Source: Rosa chinensis (taxonomy: Eukaryota; Streptophyta; Magnoliopsida; Rosales; Rosaceae). From it: a DNA stretch of 64,000 nucleotides. The DNA lies in NCBI RefSeq assembly GCF_002994745.2, contig NC_037090.1:35149001-35213000 (forward strand), read 5' to 3'. Shown in pieces: positions 46,081-57,072 of the stretch (within the stretch, counting starts at the first letter, position 1; each line of letters opens with the position of its first letter). A program made the position numbers and the translations under genes. The notes below the pieces were generated by a model that saw only the letters and a program-made list of their open reading frames with translations, searched no databases and was not told the DNA's origin.

Positions 46081-46580
46081 GAAGAAGCCCTAAACGGCTC
46101 TAGACTCCATGAGTCTATGGTCTACGACCAACCGCCAAGCGGTAAGGCAATGCCTCATAATGACAATGACCGCTACGCGGCATTGGCATTGCAGTCAAGC
46201 TTTTCTCCTTCGGGAAAGAGCAAAGGGACCGGTTAACGCAGCCCACGGCAGCCGTTGATCCGGCAGTTAACCCCTGACGCTTGGGTATCAAAGATTAGGT
46301 TCGCTACCTAACACCCACTGCTTATACGCAGCTCCCTTCATCAAAAAATTTCCGACCATACGGAAGTCTATAGCCAGGAGTTGGGGATTACTTGGAGAGC
46401 CTAGCAGCGGCCCACCCAAAAGGGCATAAGCGCTCGCTCCAACCAATTCTAGGTGGACGACGTACTTGCACTAATTATGCTCGATATACGGCACAAAGCC
46501 ACGCTTTGGTATCAACCCCGCAAGAACACCCTCTTTGACTGGGGACTTCGGGGACTTATACATACAACCCAGCGTAATTA
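46081..46580 (+). other. Conserved non-coding block of LARD-B
   Basis: About 480 bp that recurs in inverse orientation at 63180-63660 with high similarity (for example ACGCTTGGGTATCAAAGATT and AGCGCTCGCTCCAACCAATT) but has no shared open frame. It ends with GGGGACTTCGGGGACTTATA, a polypurine-like motif seen twice more further on. Confidence 0.7.
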
Positions 46581-46599
46581 GCAACGATTATGTTTACGC

Positions 46600-47345
46600 C
46601 TCAGGGCATCACCATTGAGCTTCCCACTCACGAGCTTCCGCTCACGCCTTCACGGCATCCACGAGCTCACCGCTCAAGCCTTCGTGGCACCTTCGAGCTT
46701 CCGCTCACGCCATCGCGGCATCCACGAGCTTCCGCTCACGCCTTCGCTGCACCCCCGAGCTTCCTGCTCACGCCTTCGTTGCACCCCTGAGCTTCCTGCT
46801 CACGAACTTCCGCTCACGCCTTCGCGACATCCCCGAGCTTCCGCTCATGCCTTCGCGGCAACCACGAGCTTCAGCTCACCCCCTAGCTTCCCGCACATGC
46901 CTTCCCGGCAACCCCCGAGCTTCCCGCTCATGCCTTCCCGGCAACCCCCGAGCTCCCGCTCATGCCTTCCCAGCAACCCCCGAGCTTCCCACTCATGCCT
47001 TCCCTCTACCCCCGAGCTTCCCGCTCATGCCTTCCCTGCAACCCCGAGCTTTCCGCTCATGCCTTTCCGGCAACCCTCGAGTTTCCCGCTCATGCCTTCC
47101 CAGCAACCCATGAGCTCCCGCTCATGCCTTCCCGGCAACCCTCGAACTTCCCGCTTATGCCTTCCTGGAAACCCTTGAGCTTCCCGCTCATGCCTTCCCG
47201 GTAACCCTCGAGGTCTTCGCTCATGCCTTCCCGGCAACCATCGAACTTCCCTTTCATGCCTTCCCGGCAACCCCGAATTTTCCGTTCATGCTTTCCCGGC
47301 ACCCCCGAGCTCTCACGCTCTTGCCTTCCTGCATTCCCAAGCTGT
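46600..47345 (+). repeat. 32-bp minisatellite of LARD-B (about 22 copies)
   Basis: Unit GAGCTTCCCGCTCATGCCTT followed by CCCGGCAACCCC, 30-33 bp, degenerate, in tandem. Because 32 is not a multiple of three, translation cycles through three peptides (SFPLMPSRQP, ASRSCLPGNPR and ELPAHAFPATP types). All plus frames stay open for long stretches, and the minus frames as well. The 187-codon frame at 46615-47178 is thus a by-product and not a gene. The second copy has the array at 62550-63130. Confidence 0.88.
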
Positions 47346-47949
47346 ACACTCATGTCTCCTCGACACACTACACGTTAATGGAACATTGAATTTTTCTACC
47401 ATTTTTCGTTTACCAATTGCGACAAATCGAATGCTTTTCCCGTTCCATTAATACGAGCGACAACCAAACAAACACAAGCGTTCACGTATTCAACGTTCAC
47501 GAATTACAAACGCTTGCCTTCATGGCACTCATGCAACTTAAATCAAGTGTAACCTCGTCAAATCAACCTCGTTCGTTTTCTTACGCGCATCACGCATTTA
47601 TCATATGCAATTCATATGTTCACGCAACCACATGCGTTCTCGAGTCTATACGTCATAACCGATCGTACTCGACGACATTCACATGTATACATCAACATAT
47701 GTCATGCACCTCGTACATTCGTGTACGCCAACGCATATCAATGCAACTCACATTTGTTGTCCATTGCAACGAGCGTTCTAGATATGCTTGCTCTTATCTT
47801 TGTTATGCAGGTTAACGAGTCCCTTCTTGCTTAAGGAGTTCGGGGACTTATGGGGGCTCTGTGCCACCCGGATGTTACTTATGCTTGATGACTTCATGTT
47901 TATAACTTCCCAACCAAGAAGCTCCTCTTACTTGGGGACTTTGGGGACT
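47346..47949 (+). other. LARD-B interior, 3' end with polypurine-like tracts
   Basis: About 600 bp matching 61925-62520 in inverse orientation. It contains TTCGGGGACTTATGGGGG (about 47838) and TTGGGGACTTTGGGGACT (47932-47949), the latter next to the 3' LTR where the polypurine tract is expected. Confidence 0.7.
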
Positions 47950-48370
47950 TGTAGATGCCTCTACCTACAAGGTTATTTCCTACATCACCAAGCATAAGTA
48001 ACACCCTTTTTGGGGGGCCCACAAGCCATGGTGGGCCCAACCGAGGCATGCATCCTGTAGCCTGATGTCCAAGCTACGCCACGGTAGTCGGAAGCGGCCG
48101 ATACCTCGCCGGAAAGCCACCTTCCCGGCCTTGCCAAGTTGCCTACATAATAGACATTTCTATACTAGAATAGTGGTTTTGCATCCCACATCTAAGAAAA
48201 TGTAAATGATGGAGTCTCCTTCCCCTATAAAAGGAGACTCCTTCCCACTTACTCCACATCCCATTACACACTTTGTAATCCCCTTTGGGCCGCAAGGCAC
48301 AAACACACATAGTACAATATTCAAGTGGACGTAGTCTCCCGCTAAGGCGGAGACGAACCACTATACCTCT

Positions 48371-48419
<49 letters not shown>

Positions 48420-48459
48420 ATTTATCGTTAATTAGACCCCTCGGTCACTAACATTAACA
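47950..48459 (+). repeat. LARD-B 3' LTR
   Basis: 510 bp, TGTAGATGCC to CATTAACA. TATA box TATAAAAG at 48226-48233, sitting in an inverted repeat (GGAGTCTCCTT before, AAGGAGACTCC after). A (CT)n tract of about 44 bp lies at 48374-48417. Its U3 half contains the segment repeated at 38466-38651. Confidence 0.93.
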
Positions 48460-48836
48460 CAAGCTTATGTTGTATTTTGACCAGCGACAATCCCGAGTTT
48501 GCTTCACGTTTGAAGTCTTTTTCAAAGCTAGTAAACATTGACTATCAGCATATCGCTCTTGCTTAATTTTGAATGGCCTATTTGCCGTTTGAAATGGTCA
48601 AGGCTGTAACAACATGTACAAACTTATCCATGTGGGATTTTGAATGTAATTCATTGCAAGTGGTATTTTTTTTTGTTTTGTTTTGTTTTGTTTTTTTTTA
48701 CGGCAGCCATATATATGTAGCAACCAACTTTTTTATATCTCAACAGTTGCCCCCCAAGCATCGTGCATGAAAAGATTTTACGCGTGCGAGGCTTGATATT
48801 TCCCACTTACTAATCTGTATTTCTATGTATAGGTAA

Positions 48837-50466
48837 ATGGATGCTCAAGGATTTCTTTGCTCCGACCGAGCCCCAAATAAGCAAGGGAAAGATCTTGACT
48901 ACGGTCCTGAATACCGAAGATCGTTATTGTTGAACTCGATTAGTCTCACTGTGTCCCTTGAGAGTAGGCCTACCTGGGTTACCACTGCCAACTTGAACTC
49001 TGGTGTCCTTAGATTCGATCCTCATGCCGAAGAAGGTGTTATAAAGAATGTTTGCTATTTCGGTGCTTATTTTGATGCTCACACGTTGATGAAGGCGAAC
49101 AATGAAGAGGACGGTGACAAAAAGTTCCCAGTTGGAGAAGGTTTTTACCCAGCCCTTCATAGAATACTAAAGTGTAAGAAAGACTGGGGTGAAGACTTTT
49201 GTTTTCGTGGTCGGGCCGTATTTGAGCATGACATTTTAGAATGGACGGAAACTACCTTAACTGACTTTGAAGACGCATTAGACAAAGCCGGTATCTTTGG
49301 TGCAGTTGCTGTTTCTCGTTATCCATATGAGTATTGCAGTAATGTGTGGAGGCCATTTTGTGAGCTGTGGGGGCTTTTAACAAACACTTTTCATCATGCA
49401 GTTAGGGAAATGAGCATCTATTTGCATGATTTGAATGTTATTGAAGGATTGCCGGTTTCGAGAGAACCATACGAAGAATTCGTTCCTCCAAACAAAGATC
49501 TGGTGAAGGCTAAATTATATCCTCCTACAGTTGCAAAGCTTTTGAGGATTTACACCTATCTGTGCGCTACTTATAAGAGCAGGTATGTCTACTGGCCATG
49601 CTGGATAGAACATTTTTATTGTGGGGAGATAATTTACGGAGCCTATGGTGAATGTAAGAATTCTGGGGTTCCGAAACTGAGAGAGCCAAAGCTTGAGTTG
49701 AAGATTTCAAGACAAGGAAAACTAGCTGCAATCCTCGCGTTCTTGGCATAGCAGGTTTGTTCTCCCTTCCAACAGTAAGAAGATAAGGCCTGAGACTTTC
49801 TATACGGCCTCTTTGATGGCACAGGGCATCAGGGTATCTCTTGCGCCCACAGTACTGGGTTATGTATACCATGGTCTTGGTGAGATGGCTACTCACTCTG
49901 CTGGTCCTGGAGCTTCCAACTCTTGTTTGCCTATCCACTACGTCATCGGATGGCTTAGAGAATATTTTCCTTATCTATACTTGTCACGCTCTGATAAAGA
50001 GTTCCTAGCAGGGTATCCTCGTTTGGCCAGGTATGCAGGTGTCCAAGGCAGGAGTCTAAGCATTACAGAGGCTCGTATGGTTTTCAGGACCAATAAATCT
50101 GTCGGTCATCACCTTATCTCTGTAGCCTGTGAAAAAGACCGTTTTTTGTTTGATGACGACAAATAGCCTGATGTGTTATTTGAGGTCCTCGTCTGTATGC
50201 GTTCTGCAGTGCTGCCTGTGCGAGTTGGCAAGAGTCTTTTCCTTGAGCCCTATTATCCGAACAGGTTTGCACATCAGTTTGGTCTTGGTCAGAGTGTTCC
50301 CTCTAACAAGATATCCTTTAGTGTTTCCAAAAGGCAGCAATGTGGTGTTGAGGATCTGCTAAGGGCACAGACTATCATGTATAGGAAGAACACTACCTCT
50401 CGTTTCTTTATCCCACGTTCTTCTTGTTCTGGACAGTGTACATGGTGGTACTACAGTGGTGGTTGA
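48837..50466 (+). pseudogene. Plant mobile domain (PMD) protein, antisense in the Tat element
   Basis: The ATG at 48837 opens 304 codons. Features typical of the PMD (aminotransferase-like) family: FEDALDKAGIFGAVAVSRYP, NVWRPFCELWGLLTNTFHH, MSIYLHDLNVIEGLPV, YEEFVPPNKDL, AKLLRIYTYLC. A stop at 49749 with a shift of frame is followed by the continuation 49753-50166 (RFVLPSNSKKIRPET, GIRVSLAPTVLGYVYHGLGE, LPIHYVIGWLREYFP). A TAG at 50164-50166 is followed by LPVRVGKSLFLEPYYPNRFA and QSVPSNKISF. PMD proteins are found in genes such as MAIN/MAIL1 and in mobile elements. The gene lies between pol and 3' LTR in opposite orientation to pol. It is now broken, but by few lesions. Confidence 0.85.
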
Positions 50467-50489
50467 GAGCTTGTACTCCTTACTAGGGG

Positions 50490-51589
50490 TTGTCGGTGTC
50501 CAAAACTTTCACAACTTTGAACGAGCGCCCTCCTGAAAAGCCACAACGTGTTTTCGTCGTACAGAATTTGAGAGAAGTTTCTACTGGGAAATCTCAGAGG
50601 TGGAAAAGTCTCTTGGGAAATCTTCTAGAAAGGCTCCTTGAAAATCTTGTGATGGAGCTTCTTGTTCTAAAGCCAGCAGGGCCCATCCCACAGATGAACG
50701 TGGTGGACACAAAAGAGTTAGGCTTGAAAAGGTAGTTGAAGAGACTGTCGTTATCCCAGTAAAGTCTTCTTCAAATGGTGAGCGTGGGTTAGATGTTCAC
50801 AGTCATTTGAGAGTGGAAGCTCTAAATCAGGTCATTGAGAATGAAACGGTTATGCCAACCATCTGTTTGAGTGACGCTTCTTCAAACCAGGCTCTGTCAC
50901 CATTGTCAAATCTGGAGAATTCCATATCTAATCTGCTTGGTTCAGAACTGCCGTCCTTCAAGAAGAATTACCTCATTGCTCAGGTTGTGGACATTTACGC
51001 TAAAATTTCTTCATCTTCGACGCCAAAGGAACTATTAGTCTATGTTTTGGACATCAGATCAAGCCTTGACATGCTTCACCCTGCAATTAAGCCTCTGAAA
51101 GCTGGCAAGTCGCAACTTGAAGCGTTTGTAACTGCTATTGAGAAGATGCTAGAGGTGGCGGACCAATCGTTAGCTACTACTAAGGTCCTTGAGCAGAAAA
51201 CTACCATGGATGTTGAACTTGAGGAGTGTAAGAAATCCAAGGGAAGTTTAGAGTCTCAGCTTATGGGATCTTCCAAAGAGCTTGAAACCTTGAAAGCTAC
51301 GGAATTTGATATCATAGCAGATCAGCAACGAGTACAAAAGAGGCGATCAGAATATGATGCTAAGAGACAATCTCTTGAAGACACTCTGCAAGAACTGAAG
51401 GATTCCTTGAAAGTGCATGATGAAAAAGGCCAGAAGCTTCAAGAAGACAGAGCTGCTTATATGGCAGAGAAACTTCCAGAGATTGAGCAGGTTACGGCTT
51501 CGTATAAGCTGGAAACAGAGGCGTATCAGAGCCTGTTCGATTCTTTGCTCCCGCTATTCCATGTGTGCACCACCCCAGTACAGTCTTGA
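50490..51589 (+). pseudogene. Coiled-coil C-terminal part of the antisense PMD gene
   Basis: Two frames: 50490-50735 (Pro- and Arg-rich linker, VFVVQNLREV) and 50807-51589 (260 codons). The latter is strongly heptad-like from about residue 100: LEECKKSKGSLESQLMGSSK, ETLKATEFDIIADQQRVQKR, LEDTLQELKDSLKV. It ends EAYQSLFDSLLPLFHVCTTP and stops at 51589. Many PMD genes in mobile elements have such a helical tail. It is probably the same gene as 48837-50466, separated by frameshifts, with a possible intron in between. Role unknown. It could mediate oligomerisation. Confidence 0.7.
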
Positions 51590-52344
51590 GGTAGTTTAGG
51601 ACTCGATTTTGGGAGCCTGTTCCCACCATTTGCTCTTTGTGTACGACTTTTGTTTCCATTTTCCATAGCTAGTGATTGATTTTGTCCTTTTCTTAATTCT
51701 GGACTTTGATGAGATGTACTTCAGCTTTAAAGTAGTTTCCAAATGTATCTTCTTAACCTGGAATAAAACTGAAGTAATTGTTCATTTATTTCTTTCCTTT
51801 GTTTGCTGTAAACTTGTGATAATTCAACCTGTGATTATTGATTATTTAACCACAAATTAAATTAATTAAAGGAAAGCAGATGTGTGAGAAAAGATGGCTG
51901 GATCCAGTTGTTACCAGACTGCCTACGTACCCCGTTAAGGGATCAAGCCAAACGTGGTTCCCTTGATTGACTCAGGAATATTTAAAATGGGTGGCTGCAT
52001 CTAGCTTTGAGACTAGACTGCCTACGTACCCCTTTTGAGGGATCAAGCCGTCGTAGTTCTGAAGGGACTGAATTTTTGTGCTCTATCTTGGCCTGGATTA
52101 TTCTTTCAGGTTGTCAATCCAGTGAGCATCTTAAGTGAAGAACTTTTTGACGAACTTGCCGTTCACACAGGGGTAGATACAGTCTCCGTCTGCATTTGAA
52201 AGCTCGTATGCTCCTTTGGTGAAGACTTTAGTAATGACATAAGGTCCCTCCCATTTTGGCTCAAATTTCCCCTTTGACTTTCTGGTAACAATTATGGGCC
52301 TTCGTATTGTTAAGACTAAGTCCCCAACTCTGAATGATCTGAAC
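51590..52344. other. Tat element spacer between PMD gene and integrase, with two hairpin motifs
   Basis: Contains two copies of ACTGCCTACGTACCCC followed by GGGATCAAGCC and CGT(A/G)GTTC (51910-51952, 52018-52060), the same motif as in the Tat LTRs. No gene on either strand until the integrase C-terminus at 52345 (minus). Confidence 0.65.
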
Positions 52345-53337
52345 TTAACCTTTTTGTTGAAGGCACCACAACCTGTGCTTGGTAGATTTCGAGCTTTGTT
52401 GGACCGCTAGTCTTTTTTCGTCAAGAGTTTCAAGTTCTGCAAGCCTGATCTTCACATTTTCATCTGGACTTGAAAGCTGAGTAGCAATCCTTAGTGATGG
52501 AAACTGGATCTCTAGCGGTAACACTGCTTCAGACCCAAATACCAAATTATATGGCGTGCACCCCGTTGCTGTACGAACAATAGTTCTATAGGCCCACAAT
52601 GCCTCAGGTAGGCGTTCATGCCAGTCTCTTTCATTTCCTGAGACCATCTTCTTTAAGATGTTGCAAAGAATCTTGTTGAAAGCCTCGGCTTGCCCATTAG
52701 CTGTAGGGTTATAGCTTGCAGAGAATGCATGCTAAATATGGTATTTCTCACACAGCTGGACCATGGCCTTGCACTTGAAGTATGAGGCATTGTCAGATAC
52801 TATCTTTGCAGGTACACCAAAACAGTAAATGATGTTGTTCCGGATAAAGCTTGCAACATCTTCTGCTTTGACTACTTTCAGGGGAATTTCTTTAGACCAC
52901 TTAGAAAAGTTATCAGTGGCTGCTTGTATGTACTGATGTAATCGTGAGGATTTAGGGTTTATGGCACCCATGACATCTAATCCCCATGTCTCAAAGGGGT
53001 ATGAAAGGACAGAAGGATGCAGAGGTAATGGGGGTTGATGTATGAAATCCCCATGTACCTGGCATGCCTTGCAGGCTCGAGCGTAATTCACTGAATCTTG
53101 TACTATTGACGGCCAGTAGTAGCCTATTCGTTTCAGTTAGGCTGCCAGTTTTGGACCGGCCTGATGAGCTCCACAAATACCTGCATGGGTGTCCCTAAGA
53201 GCTTGAGCTGCCTCTTCTTTTGACAGACACCTCAGGAGTATCCCATCAAAGAACCTTCTGTACAAAGTGTCATTTAGATAAGCGAATCGAAGGGCTGTTC
53301 GCCTTACATACACCCTTTTTCTCGGATCGCTAGGCAA
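52345..53337 (-). pseudogene. Tat element integrase, two internal stops
   Basis: Minus strand. Zinc-binding HHCC region: DTHAGICGAHQAGPKLAA (53137-53337), then after a stop LKRIGYYWP and ACKACQVHGD. Core: WGLDVMGAINP (first Asp), IVSDNASYF (second Asp), then after another stop YNPTANGQAEAFNKIL (Glu), so D, D and E are kept. C-terminal part: ERLPEALWAYRTIVRTATG, TPYNLVFGSEAVLPLEI. Stops lie near 53137 and 52732. No chromodomain follows. Inserts the element's cDNA in the genome. Confidence 0.92.
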
Positions 53338-53352
53338 CTTTCTGGTTTAGCA

Positions 53353-54015
53353 TTATTTGATCATGTCTTTTCTCCAATCTGGCTCTTCCTCGACATCGAA
53401 CACTGAGACTGCATGTATTTCTTGAGATTCTTCCACTTGTTCAAATATTGGAGGCAATAGGCGACCTTCTCCAACAGTAATCTGGATATCTCTTTCATCT
53501 GGGAGTGTTAAGGATGCCGCCAAATTGGCTAGTGCTTCAGCTTTGTCATTCTCTGATCTGGGAATGTGGCTAACGTATACTTCGTGGAACTGTGCCATAA
53601 GGTATTTGACCCTTCCATGGTACGGAATGAGGTTCTCATTTTTGACTGTGTACTGGTCATTTACTTGCTTGACAAGCAGCTGAGAATCTCCATAGACTTG
53701 CACAGAGCCAATCTTCATTTCCAGTGCTATCTCAAGGCTAATGATCAAGGCTTCATATTCTACAACATTATTTGAACATATAGCCATGAGAGAGAATGAG
53801 TATGGGATTAAACCCCCATAGGGTGTAATAAGTACAATGCCTGCTCCTACTCCTCTTTTCCTAGCCGCCCTATCAAAATAAAGCTGCCATGTAGATGCCT
53901 CCGTCGAGAAAACCTCTTCATCTGGAAAGTCTTCTAGCAGTTCCATACAATCAGGCACAGGGTGTGCTGCTAAGAAATCAGCAAGTGCTTGCCCTTTGAT
54001 GGCTTTTTGGGACAC
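53353..54015 (-). pseudogene. Second (archaeal-type) RNase H of the Tat element
   Basis: Minus-strand frame of 220 codons holding WQLYFDRAARKRGVGAGIVL, NNVVEYEALIISLEIALEM, VQVYGDSQLLVKQVND and SHIPRSENDKAEALANLAAS. The Asp, Glu, Asp, Asp metal ligands are present. This additional RNase H between the RT-RNase H and the integrase is the hallmark of the Tat/Ogre group. Its role is thought to be processing of plus-strand priming. It overlaps the previous frame by 38 bp, which shows a frameshift. The Gly after FD in relatives (YFDGA) is Arg here. Confidence 0.9.
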
Positions 54016-55260
54016 GTATTTGATATTGAACTCTGACAGGAATAAAGACCCATTTTGCTAAGCCTCCGGATAGCACAGCCTTTGACATTAAGTACCTGAG
54101 TGGATCGGCTTTGGAGATCAGAGTAATGTTGTGAGCGAGCATGTAGTGTCGTAATTTCTGAGCGGCAAAGACCAAGGCTAGGCAAACCTTTTCAATGGGG
54201 ATGTAGTTGTGTTCTGCCCCCACAAGTGTCCTGCTCAGATAATACAGAGCATTTTCTTTCCCCTCGTCATTGTTTTGTGCAAGCAATGGCCCCAGAGATC
54301 GCTCGAGTGCCACAATATAGAGGATGAGAGGTTTTCCTTTGACAAGTGCCATTAATACTGGAGGCTTGAGGAGGTACTCCTTAATGCTGTCAAAGGCATT
54401 TTGGCAAGTTTGATCCCATACAAATGGGACGTCCTTCTTCATCAATCTTGTGAAGGGTTGGTATCTGCCAGAAAGGTTTGAAATGAACCTCCTTATGTAA
54501 GCCAGTCTATCCTGTAACCCTCTCAGCTCTTGCAAATTTCTGGGAGGAAGCATTTCTCTGATTGCCTTGATTTTTGTGGGGTCAATCTCTATTCCTCGGT
54601 ACCTAACAACGAAGCCAAGGAACTTTCCAGATGTTACCCCGAATGCACATTTCAAAGGGGTTCATTTTAAGTTGATATTTCCAGAGCCTTTCAAACACCC
54701 TTCTCAAGTCAACTAGGTGGTGCCCCCTTTTCCTTGACTTGACCACTAAATTGTCGACGTAACACTCAACCGTGTTATGTAGCATATTGCTGAAGATGAC
54801 TGTCATAGCCCTTTGGTAGGTTGCCCCTGCATTCTTTAAACCGAAAGGCATTATAGTGTAGCAGTATACCCCTTTTGGTGTACGAAATGCTGTGAGCTCT
54901 TCGTCTTCAGGTGCCATCTTGATCTTATTACAGCCAGCGAAACCATCCATGAAGGACAAGGCACCATATCCCGTTGTAGCATCAACTAGTAATTCTGTAA
55001 TTGGGAGCGGGAACTCATCTTTTGGACATGTGTCGTTGAGATCTCTATAGTCAATGCAAATGCATATCTGTCCATTCTTCTTATTCAATGGGACGATACT
55101 CGCCAGCCATGTGGGATATTTAACCTCTTGGATGAAACTAGCGTCAATGAGCTTATCAACTTCTGCTTTAACTTGAACAGCGAGCTCTGGGCGAAAGCGT
55201 CGAGGAGCTTGTTTTACCTAGCGTTTCTGATCCGAGACTGCTAACTTGTGAACTGCTACT
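53978..55260 (-). pseudogene. Tat element reverse transcriptase and first RNase H
   Basis: Minus strand. 54603-55088: CIDYRDLNDTCPKDEFPLP, FMDGFAGCNKIKMAPED, FRTPKGVYCYTIMPFGLKNA and the catalytic box, which is YVDN here instead of YVDD. 53978-54655: WKVPWLRC is replaced by FLGFVVRYRGIEIDPTKIKA in the next frame, then RNase H with FISNLSGRYQPFTRLMKK, WDQTCQNAFDSIKEYL and ALYYLSRTLVGAEHNYIPIE. Loss of the second catalytic Asp (Asp to Asn, a G-to-A change) would disable DNA synthesis. A frameshift lies near 54603-54655. Confidence 0.92.
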
Positions 55261-55316
55261 TTTGGATCTAAACCAGGCATGTCCTGATAGCCCCAAGCGA
55301 AGACGTCTTTGTATTC

Positions 55317-56981
55317 CTAGAGAAGATATATGTAGCCTTGTAATTCATCTGGCGTCAACAAAGCACTTACAAATATAGGCTTTGGGTCTTCAGCTGTCCC
55401 AAGGTTGATCTCTTGGAGGTCATCAATGGTCGCTTGTCCTCCATCTTCCATTTGTGGGGGAGCAAGTTGGGTGGCGTCAATGAATTCTAGAGCTTGATCT
55501 TGATCTGGTTCCTCTTCAAACGAAACATAGTTCACTAACACTGATTCTTCCATACTTTCATCTGGCTTAGAACCCTCTGTCTTTTTGAAGATCACCCTTG
55601 TGTGTCGTTTAACCTTCCATTTCTTGCTTGCTTGTGTCTTGTTGGATTGTGATGAAGAAGTGTTGCCCAAATGCTGGACAACTAAGACACGGGGTTGCTT
55701 TTGAGTTTCCAAGCGCTGAAAGATTGGAACGGGGGGTGGATTGTTCGTCCCTAGGTGTTGAAAGACCGAGACACATGATGGCTTCTCCATCATCTATTCT
55801 TCCTGAAAAACAGCCATTTCGTGATCTGTAAATATGTCTGCTTCGAGAACTTTTGCTTTAAGCATGCCATTCACATGTTGAACTGTGATCTTGAGTGCAT
55901 TGTTCCCTAGCCTGTTCCTGAGCCTTCTTGATTTGACCATTAGTGGAGTAGATGCTGTATTTCTGAATGAGACAATGTGCTTGTTCTGGCTTTGCTTTTT
56001 CCCAAATACTGTTGAAATCACCATATTGCCCCATGGGATAGACTGATCAATCTTGCGAAGAGGCTTGGTATAGCTCGTCATGAGTTCCTCAATCGTATCT
56101 CTGACTGGTGTTAAGGCCTTTTATCCAGGTTCTCGTTGGTCGTTCTTTGAGTATTTGAAGATCACTTTAGGCCGTATTATTGTTAAGCTTGAAGGCTTCT
56201 CATCTTTTAGGGTCATCACCTTGACTCGGATAGGCTTCGGTGGCTTAGCAACCTCGAGTTTTTCAGACTGTCGTTCAACTACGTTATCCTTCAGTATTCC
56301 AGTCTTTGGCTGCTGTGTCAAACTAAAGGTTGGAGGCTCGTAGAATTTGGCATCAGAGTAGTTTACTTCTTCACCTTTAAAGGGATCCACATCTGCCACT
56401 ACTTTCTTGGCCTCACCATCTGCCAAAAACTTGAAGCACTGATGTAGTGTTGAAGGAACGATGCCATATGTATGAAGCCAAGGTCGTCCCAATAGTACGT
56501 TAAAAGACGTCGGAGCATCAATCACATGAAATAATGCGTCCGAGCATAGCGCTCCAATCTCCATCTGGAGTGTGACTGTGCCCATGGCCTTTTGCCCGGA
56601 TCAGTTGTATCGCTGGATTGTCAACATGGATGGGGACAATTGTTTCACACCCATTCCTATCGTGCGGAGTGACTTGAGCGGTAGGAGATTCATAGCCGAA
56701 CCAGCATCTAAGAGGATCCGATTAAGCGTCGTGTTTCCCACAAGTTCTGTAACATAAAGGGATCTATTGTGGTACTCAGATCCTAGTAAGAGGTCCTCTT
56801 CACCAAATGTGATGCACTCCATACAACTTGCACAAACCTTTGGTGTGGTTATGGCAACCTCTTCCTTATACATGTCAGGGCTCATCAAAGCTTCAATGAG
56901 TGCTTCCCTCAGTTCCCTTGACATCTGTAATGTGTCATAAACACTCAATGTAGCCGAGACACGTTTCAGGTGAGCCAACAC
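55317..56981 (-). pseudogene. Tat element protease and linker
   Basis: Minus strand. 56601-56981 has the retropepsin active site ILLDAGSAMNLLPLKSLR. 56121-56585 has FNVLLGRPWLHTYG, the conserved C-terminal flap of the protease. 55794-56081 and 55317-55793 are linker. The latter carries three copies of a VFQHLG/IFQRLE/VVQHLG hexamer and a basic WKVKRHTRVIF, then an acidic stretch before the reverse transcriptase. Frames are interrupted by stops at several places. Confidence 0.85.
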
Positions 56982-57072
56982 ATTATATCTGCACTTCTGT
57001 AATGATTCCTTTACTCGGCCCTCGATCTGTTCCGGTTTAGAGTTCTTTGACGTTGAGGCTTTTGCAGTCTTG

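Larger units (their letters stand above)
38466..48459 (+). mobile_element. LARD-B: non-autonomous LTR retrotransposon with nested insertions
   Basis: The left LTR begins TGTAGATGCC at 38466 and ends TTAACA at 43275. The right LTR is 47950-48459 (510 bp). The target duplication CAAGC is perfect (38461-38465, 48460-48464). After removing a Tat solo LTR and a MITE, the left LTR is 509 bp, nearly the length of the right one. The primer-binding site TTGGCGCCGTCTGTGG starts at 43276 and a purine-rich tract (TTGGGGACTTTGGGGACT) precedes the right LTR. The 4.7-kb interior encodes no gag or pol domain, so it must be mobilised by another element. It sits in the 3' LTR of the Tat element. Confidence 0.93.

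Noticed and set aside
46590..47204. Overlapping open frames of 66-187 codons that look like a repetitive protein
   Set aside because: They are translations of the 32-bp minisatellite in different frames; no frame is preferred, and the second copy does not conserve any one of them.
46600..47345. CRISPR-like array
   Set aside because: Units are contiguous and degenerate with no unique spacers, in a plant LTR element.
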